A stretch of 6,592 nucleotides of DNA from an uncultured Tepidimonas sp. (GTDB taxonomy: Bacteria; Pseudomonadota; Gammaproteobacteria; Burkholderiales; Burkholderiaceae_C): contig CALEDU010000186.1 of NCBI GenBank assembly GCA_937949455.1, forward strand, positions 1-6,592. Reading direction: 5' to 3'. Below the pieces are notes generated by a model, which had not been told where the DNA came from, did not search any database, and saw only the letters and a list, made by a program, of their open reading frames with translations. Every line of letters starts with the position of its first letter. Position 1 is the stretch's first letter. Position numbers and translations under genes: made by a program. Below, piece after piece: positions 1 to 6,592 of this stretch.

Positions 1-592
1 CAACCACGTCGTCTGCCACGGCATCCCCAATGACAAGCCCCTCAAAAAAGGCGACATCGTCAACATCGACATCACTGTCATCAAGGACGGTTGGCATGGG
101 GATACGAGCCGGATGTTTCTGGTCGGGGACGTCCCTCCGCATGCGCGGCGGCTGTGCCAGGTGACCTACGAGGCCATGTGGAAGGGGATCGAGCGGGTCC
201 GCCCCGGTGTGCGCCTGGGCGACATCGGGCACGCCATCCAGGCCTATGCCGAGAGCGCCGGCTACAGCGTGGTGCGGGAGTTCTGTGGGCACGGCATCGG
301 CCAACGCTTTCACGAAGATCCCCAGGTGCTGCACTACGGACGCCCTGGTACGGGGATGGAAATCCGGCCGGGCATGACCTTCACCATCGAGCCCATGATC
401 AACCAGGGACGGCGCGAAATTCGCGAGATGGGCGATGGCTGGACCATCATCACCAAGGACCGCTCGCTGTCTGCCCAATGGGAGCATACCGTGCTGTGCA
501 CCGAAGACGGCTATGAGGTCTTGACCCGCTCGGCTGGCATGCCGGCACCGCCGGCCTTCATCGGAGCGACAGCCAGCCCAGCACCGGCTTGA
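1..592 (+). CDS. map: Methionine aminopeptidase type I, C-terminal part (5' end outside window)
   Basis: Cytosolic metalloenzyme that removes the initiator methionine from new proteins. The frame is already open at the left edge (first full codon at position 2), so 196 residues are visible of a usual total of about 265; the N-terminus is missing. Landmarks in order: HGIP near the edge, then the five conserved metal ligands: Asp in NIDIT (codon 68-70), Asp in HGDTS (101-103), His in CGHGIG (290-292), Glu in FTIEP (389-391) and Glu in QWEHT (482-484). With all five present the enzyme should be active. The spacing and the SLSAQWEHT block fit the short type I bacterial class. The end is a non-conserved Ala/Pro-rich tail. 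The TGA lies 43 bp before glnD on the same strand, a common map-glnD order in proteobacteria that suggests cotranscription. The ATG at codon 113 is internal and is not a start. Confidence 0.97.
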   Translation, partial: NHVVCHGIPNDKPLKKGDIVNIDITVIKDGWHGDTSRMFLVGDVPPHARRLCQVTYEAMWKGIERVRPGVRLGDIGHAIQAYAESAGYSVVREFCGHGIGQRFHEDPQVLHYGRPGTGMEIRPGMTFTIEPMINQGRREIREMGDGWTIITKDRSLSAQWEHTVLCTEDGYEVLTRSAGMPAPPAFIGATASPAPA

Positions 593-635
593 TGCCGTGT
601 CTGACATCTGACCCGGTCTTGCCAGCGACCGATCC

Positions 636-3320
636 ATGACCGCCACCGACATCCCCACGCCTGCCGGCCGTCTGGACATCGATGCGCTGCGGCAGCACTA
701 CCGCGATGGCAAGCGCGGAGTCCTGCACGCCATCGAGGCGCTCAATGGTCGCTCGCGAGGCGTGCGCGCTCTGCTGCGACGGCTGAGTCGGCTGACGGAC
801 GAGACGCTGCGCGCGCTTTGGGGAGCGTGCGGGCTGCCGGACACGCTGGCCCTGGTCGCCGTAGGGGGCTATGGCCGGGGGGAGCTGTTCCCCTACTCCG
901 ACGTCGATGTGCTCGTACTGCTGCCCGATGGTATCCAAACCGAGGCGCATGCGCCGCTCAGGGCTGCGCTGGAGCGCTTCATCGGACATTGCTGGGACAT
1001 CGGGCTGGAGATCGGCTCCAGCGTACGCACGGTGGCCGAATGCCTACAGGAGGCCGCCGCCGACATCTCGGTGCAGACCGCGCTGCTGGAAGGCCGTTGG
1101 CTGGCCGGGGACCGGCGCCGCTTCGCTGCGCTGGGCCGGGCGCTGGACGAGCAGACCGACCCACTGGCATTTTGCCGCGCCAAGCAGTTCGAGATGCAGC
1201 AGCGCCACCAGCGTTATGAGAACACGCCGTACGCGCTGGAGCCCAATTGCAAGGAATCGCCAGGAGGGCTGCGCGACCTGCAGGTGATCCTCTGGGTGGC
1301 CAAAGCCGCTGGTTTGGGCCACACCTGGGACGAACTCGCGCGCCGCGGGCTGGCCACGGCGCGCGAGGCGCGCCAGCTCAAGGCCAACGAGGCGCTGCTG
1401 AGCCTCATCCGCGCCCGCTTGCACACCCTGGCCCAGCGGCGCGAAGATCGGTTGGTGTTCGATCTGCAGACCGCGCTGGCCGCCTCGTTCGGCATCGAAG
1501 CGCTAGGCAAGGACAATGACAGCCGCGAGCAGTCGGCGCGGCGCGCGCGCAAAGCCAGCGAGCGGCTCATGCGGCGCTACTACTGGGCCGCCAAGGCGGT
1601 GACACAGCTCAACCAGATTCTGCTGCTCAACATCCAAGATCGCCTGGAGCGCGATGAGCACGAGGTGGCACCCCCGCGCCCGATCAACCCACGCTTTCTG
1701 GACCGGGGAGGTCTGCTGGAAGTGGCCAGCGACGATCTGTACCTACAGCAGCCACACGCGATCCTGGAAACCTTTTTGCTGTACCAGAAAATGCCGGGCA
1801 TCAAGGGCTTGTCGGCGCGTACGCTGCGGGCCCTGTACAACGCCCGCCCGATCATGAATGCGGCGTTTCGGCGCGACCCGGTCAACCGCCGCACCTTTGT
1901 GCAGATGCTGCAGCAACCCCAAGGCATCACGCACGCCCTGCGGCTGATGAACCAGACCTCGGTACTGGGGCGCTACCTGTGGCCGTTTCGCAACACGGTC
2001 GGTCAGATGCAGCACGACCTGTTCCACGTCTATACCGTGGATCAGCACATTCTGATGGTGCTGCGCAACATACGGCGCTTTTTCATCCCGGAGCATGCGC
2101 ACGAGTACCCATTTTGCTCCCAGCTCGCGGCGGGATGGGACAAACCATGGGTGCTGTACATAGCGGCGCTGTTTCACGACATCGGCAAGGGCCGCGGGGG
2201 TGACCATTCGGCGCTCGGCGCACGAGACGTGCAGATCTTTGCGCGCCAGCACGGCATCGATCGCGAGGATGCGGCGCTGATCCGCTTTCTGGTCGCGGAG
2301 CACCTGACCATGAGCCAAGTGGCCCAGAAACAGGATATCAGCGACCCCGAGGTCATCTGCGCCTTCGCCCGCCGCGTGGGCGACGAGCGACGCCTCACGG
2401 GTCTGTACCTGCTGACCGTGGCCGATATCCGCGGCACCAGCCCCAAAGTTTGGAACGGCTGGAAGGCCAAGCTGCTGGAAGACCTCTACCGAGCCACCCT
2501 GCGCGCGCTCGGCGGCGGCTCGCCGGACCCCCACGCGGAAATCGAAGCCCGCAAGCGCGAAGCGCTCGCCCTGCTGGCCCTGCATGCCCTGCCGCACCAG
2601 GCCCACCAGACGCTGTGGTCGCGGCTGGATGTGGGCTACTTCATGCGCCACAGTGCCGACGAGGTCGCCTGGCACACACGACATCTCTCGCGCGCCCTGG
2701 CGCAGTCCGCACCCGGGGCAGCGCTCACCCTGGTGCGCGCGCGCCTATCACCTGCGGGCGAGGGGCTGCAGGTGCTCGTCTACACCGACGACCAGCCCGA
2801 TCTGTTCGCCCGCATTTGCGGCTATTTCGACCAGGCTGGCTTTTCCATCCTGGACGCCAAAATCCACACCACGGGCGACGGCCGGGCGCTGGATACCTTT
2901 CAGGTCGCGACGGAAACCCTGTCCGAACACTACCGTGAACTGGTGGGCATGGTCGAAAGCGGCCTGCCCCGTGCGCTGGACCCAGCCGTGCCGCTGCCGC
3001 CGCCGGGACGGGGCCGCGTCTCGCGCCGCGTACGCAGCTTCCCGGTCGTGCCGCGCGTGCAGTTGCAGCCCGACGAGCGGGGGCAGCGCTGGTTGTTGAG
3101 CCTCTCGGCCAGCGACCGCAAGGGGCTGCTCTATCGCATCGCTGGGGTGTTTGCCCGCCACCGGGTGCAGTTACAGCTTGCCAAGGTGACGACGCTGGGG
3201 GAGCGGGTGGAGGATATTTTTGTTATCTCCGGCCCCAAGCTCCACATTGAACGCGAGCGCGCCCTCCTGACCCAGGATCTGCTAGCGGTACTGGACGAAA
3301 CCCAAACGCTGGATTTATAG
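636..3320 (+). CDS. glnD: Bifunctional [protein-PII] uridylyltransferase / uridylyl-removing enzyme
   Basis: Cytosolic nitrogen sensor. At low glutamine it uridylylates PII proteins (GlnB/GlnK); at high glutamine it removes the UMP, and so it governs glutamine synthetase adenylylation and NtrBC output. At 894 residues it is about the usual family length. Domains in order: a nucleotidyltransferase domain with [16 protein letters not shown] at residues 77-92, with Asp89 and Asp91 as the metal-binding pair; a helical linker domain; an HD hydrolase domain with HVYTVDQH at 464-471, HDIGKG at 514-519 and GGDHS at 521-525; then two C-terminal ACT domains (about 712-785 and 818-890) that bind glutamine. 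All catalytic motifs are intact, so both activities are expected. The ATG at 636 is the only start after an in-frame TGA at 609-611. No clear Shine-Dalgarno sequence precedes it, so translation may rely on map upstream. No PII gene is in the window. Confidence 0.98.
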   Translation: MTATDIPTPAGRLDIDALRQHYRDGKRGVLHAIEALNGRSRGVRALLRRLSRLTDETLRALWGACGLPDTLALVAVGGYGRGELFPYSDVDVLVLLPDGIQTEAHAPLRAALERFIGHCWDIGLEIGSSVRTVAECLQEAAADISVQTALLEGRWLAGDRRRFAALGRALDEQTDPLAFCRAKQFEMQQRHQRYENTPYALEPNCKESPGGLRDLQVILWVAKAAGLGHTWDELARRGLATAREARQLKANEALLSLIRARLHTLAQRREDRLVFDLQTALAASFGIEALGKDNDSREQSARRARKASERLMRRYYWAAKAVTQLNQILLLNIQDRLERDEHEVAPPRPINPRFLDRGGLLEVASDDLYLQQPHAILETFLLYQKMPGIKGLSARTLRALYNARPIMNAAFRRDPVNRRTFVQMLQQPQGITHALRLMNQTSVLGRYLWPFRNTVGQMQHDLFHVYTVDQHILMVLRNIRRFFIPEHAHEYPFCSQLAAGWDKPWVLYIAALFHDIGKGRGGDHSALGARDVQIFARQHGIDREDAALIRFLVAEHLTMSQVAQKQDISDPEVICAFARRVGDERRLTGLYLLTVADIRGTSPKVWNGWKAKLLEDLYRATLRALGGGSPDPHAEIEARKREALALLALHALPHQAHQTLWSRLDVGYFMRHSADEVAWHTRHLSRALAQSAPGAALTLVRARLSPAGEGLQVLVYTDDQPDLFARICGYFDQAGFSILDAKIHTTGDGRALDTFQVATETLSEHYRELVGMVESGLPRALDPAVPLPPPGRGRVSRRVRSFPVVPRVQLQPDERGQRWLLSLSASDRKGLLYRIAGVFARHRVQLQLAKVTTLGERVEDIFVISGPKLHIERERALLTQDLLAVLDETQTLDL

Positions 3321-3329
3321 TCCCGCCAC

Positions 3330-3338
3330 AAGGAGGTG
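3330..3338 (+). promoter_or_regulatory. Strong Shine-Dalgarno site for the cytochrome-like gene
   Basis: AAGGAGGTG, a near-perfect match to the 16S rRNA 3' tail, lies in the 22-bp gap after the glnD stop. Its GGAGG core ends six bases before the ATG at 3343. It fixes that ATG as the start rather than the internal ATG at 3367, and it is much stronger than anything in front of glnD, so this gene may be translated at a higher rate than the gene before it. Confidence 0.85.
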
Positions 3339-3342
3339 CGGC

Positions 3343-5827
<2,485 letters not shown>

Positions 5828-5830
5828 TCA

Positions 5831-5855
5831 TCCACGCCTCCATGCGATGCGTGGA
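5831..5855 (-). repeat. Leader hairpin upstream of ligA
   Basis: On the minus strand TCCACGC and GCGTGGA form a perfect 7-bp stem around an 11-base loop, with 18 bases between the stem and the ligA ATG. A GGAGG sequence (5837-5841) sits at the junction of loop and stem. In an mRNA this could affect ribosome access near the start of ligA. It is plainly visible as an inverted repeat; any regulatory role is inference. Confidence 0.5.
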
Positions 5856-5874
5856 CGGTGCCCTTTGGGTGGGC

Positions 5875-5907
5875 AAAAAATCCATCGCGCAGTGCGGTAG
5901 CGTGATG
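5875..5907 (-). terminator. Possible intrinsic terminator after recR
   Basis: Read on the minus strand, CATCACGC and GCGCGATG form an 8-bp stem with one A-C mismatch and a nine-base loop. After two further bases comes a run of six T. It lies about 50 bp past the recR stop, the right order for a Rho-independent terminator. The stem is modest and imperfect, so it may be leaky or fortuitous. If it works, ligA needs its own promoter in the last 60 bp of the gap, where I see no convincing -35/-10 pair. Confidence 0.35.
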
Positions 5908-5955
5908 CCAGCATACCGTCGCATAGATATCCCAGCGACAGCAGACGGCAGACGG

Positions 5956-6576
5956 TCAGCGCCGATCCGCCAGCGCGTGAGCAATGGTGCTGAGGTCTAC
6001 GTACTCCAGCTCGCTGCCGACAGGCACCCCGCGCGCCAGCCGAGTGACCTTCAGGCCAAGGGCCCGCGCCAGTTCGGCCACGACGTGCGCGGTCGCCTCG
6101 CCCTCGGCAGTGAAATTGGTGGCCACAATGACCTCGCGAACCGACGGCTGCATCTGTAGCCGTTCGAGCAGCGGACGCACACCGATGTGGTCAGGACCAA
6201 TACCGTCCAGCGGGCTGAGGCGTCCCATCAGAACAAAATAGCGGCCGCGATACGCCCCGGTGCGCTCCAGCGCTGCCTGGTCAGCGGGGGTCTCCACCAC
6301 GCAGAGCAAGCCCGCGTCGCGCGACGGATCGGCGCAGGCGGGGCAGACCTCCTCTTCCGAAAAGGTATGACACAGCGCACAGTGCCGGATGCTTTCGGCC
6401 GCTGCCTGCAGGGCCTGCGCCAGTTGTAGCGCGCCGTCGCGATCATGCTGTAGCAAGTGGTACGCCATGCGGGAAGCCGACCGCGACCCGACCCCGGGCA
6501 GGCGCTGCAGCGCTTGCACGAGCCGATCGAGCCGCCGCGAGGCCGACGCAGCCACGGGAAACGCAGGCCGAATCAA
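5956..6576 (-). CDS. recR: Recombination mediator protein RecR
   Basis: RecR works with RecO (and RecF) to load RecA on SSB-coated single-stranded gaps. From the first candidate start the protein is 206 residues, close to the usual 198-200. It has a helix-hairpin-helix with LPGVG at 26-30; a four-cysteine zinc finger (Cys66, Cys69, Cys78, Cys81); a Toprim domain from about residue 88, with VVETPAD at 93-99 and [11 protein letters not shown] at 118-128; and the C-terminal block [17 protein letters not shown] at 178-194. The start is uncertain: the codon at 6576 is TTG, a GTG at 6555 would give 199 residues, and the frame stays open to the right edge (GAC GAC GAC GCA CCC before the TTG), so the true start may lie outside. 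In many bacteria recR follows dnaX and ybaB, which would be off the right edge here. ligA follows 143 bp downstream on the same strand. Confidence 0.96.
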   Translation of the reverse strand: MIRPAFPVAASASRRLDRLVQALQRLPGVGSRSASRMAYHLLQHDRDGALQLAQALQAAAESIRHCALCHTFSEEEVCPACADPSRDAGLLCVVETPADQAALERTGAYRGRYFVLMGRLSPLDGIGPDHIGVRPLLERLQMQPSVREVIVATNFTAEGEATAHVVAELARALGLKVTRLARGVPVGSELEYVDLSTIAHALADRR

Positions 6577-6592
6577 GGGTGCGTCGTCGTCA

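Noticed and set aside
541..555. Two GCCGGC palindromes three bases apart near the end of map
   Set aside because: They could form a 6-bp hairpin, but there is no T-run, they lie in an Ala/Pro-rich coding tail, and such words are common at this GC content.
599..611. Direct repeat TCTGAC-A-TCTGAC in the map-glnD gap
   Set aside because: It is only six bases repeated once, with no operator-like symmetry and no promoter beside it, so it is most likely chance.
1743..2684. A 313-residue open frame on the minus strand opposite glnD
   Set aside because: It lies wholly inside the HD-domain part of glnD, whose frame shows strong family motifs. The antisense product has no recognisable motif or ribosome site that I can see.
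5860..5880. GCCC...GGGC inverted repeat next to a run of six A, as a terminator
   Set aside because: The A-run follows the stem on the plus strand, so on the minus strand the T-run comes before this stem. It has the wrong polarity for a terminator in either direction.
5942..5955. Tandem CAGACGG pair after the recR stop
   Set aside because: Two copies of seven bases are too few for a repeat array and have no spacer structure, so this is not CRISPR-like.

Overview
This 6.6 kb window is GC-rich (clearly above 60% by eye) and gene-dense. It carries five protein genes, and four of them are recognisable bacterial housekeeping genes. The organism is a proteobacterium, most likely a betaproteobacterium of the order Burkholderiales. 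The reasons are the map-glnD pairing, the form of the LigA adenylation domain (a run beginning SIRTETDTE where most LigA proteins have a short SLDNAF-like block), and a small CxxCH protein ending in a WPEE...LNRDYY motif that resembles small cytochrome-like proteins of that group. This placement is inferred from recalled protein features, not from a search. I see no rRNA, tRNA, CRISPR array, insertion sequence, phage gene or attachment site.

Layout. On the plus strand, positions 1-592 hold the C-terminal three quarters of methionine aminopeptidase (map, cut by the window edge). After a 43-bp gap comes the complete bifunctional PII uridylyltransferase/uridylyl-removing enzyme GlnD (636-3320). 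After 22 bp more, behind a very strong ribosome binding site, comes a 111-residue, probably exported c-type cytochrome-like protein (3343-3678). These three could form one transcription unit. On the minus strand, reading in from the right edge, is recR (5956 to about 6576, true start uncertain), then a 143-bp gap with several RNA-hairpin candidates, then ligA (3647-5812). The two blocks converge, and the end of ligA overlaps the end of the cytochrome gene by 32 bp, so no spacer separates them.

Function. The left block combines N-terminal methionine removal, nitrogen-status signalling through PII, and an unassigned haem protein; shared function is not obvious. The right block is DNA maintenance: RecR loads RecA in gap repair and LigA seals the nicks left by repair and by Okazaki-fragment processing.

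I found no undescribed multi-gene system here. The points most worth a second look are a sliding-clamp-binding pentapeptide (QSDLF) in an N-terminal extension of LigA, the small cytochrome-like gene attached to glnD, the coding overlap at the convergent junction, and the structured recR-ligA spacer with a terminator-like hairpin and a short overlapping leader reading frame.
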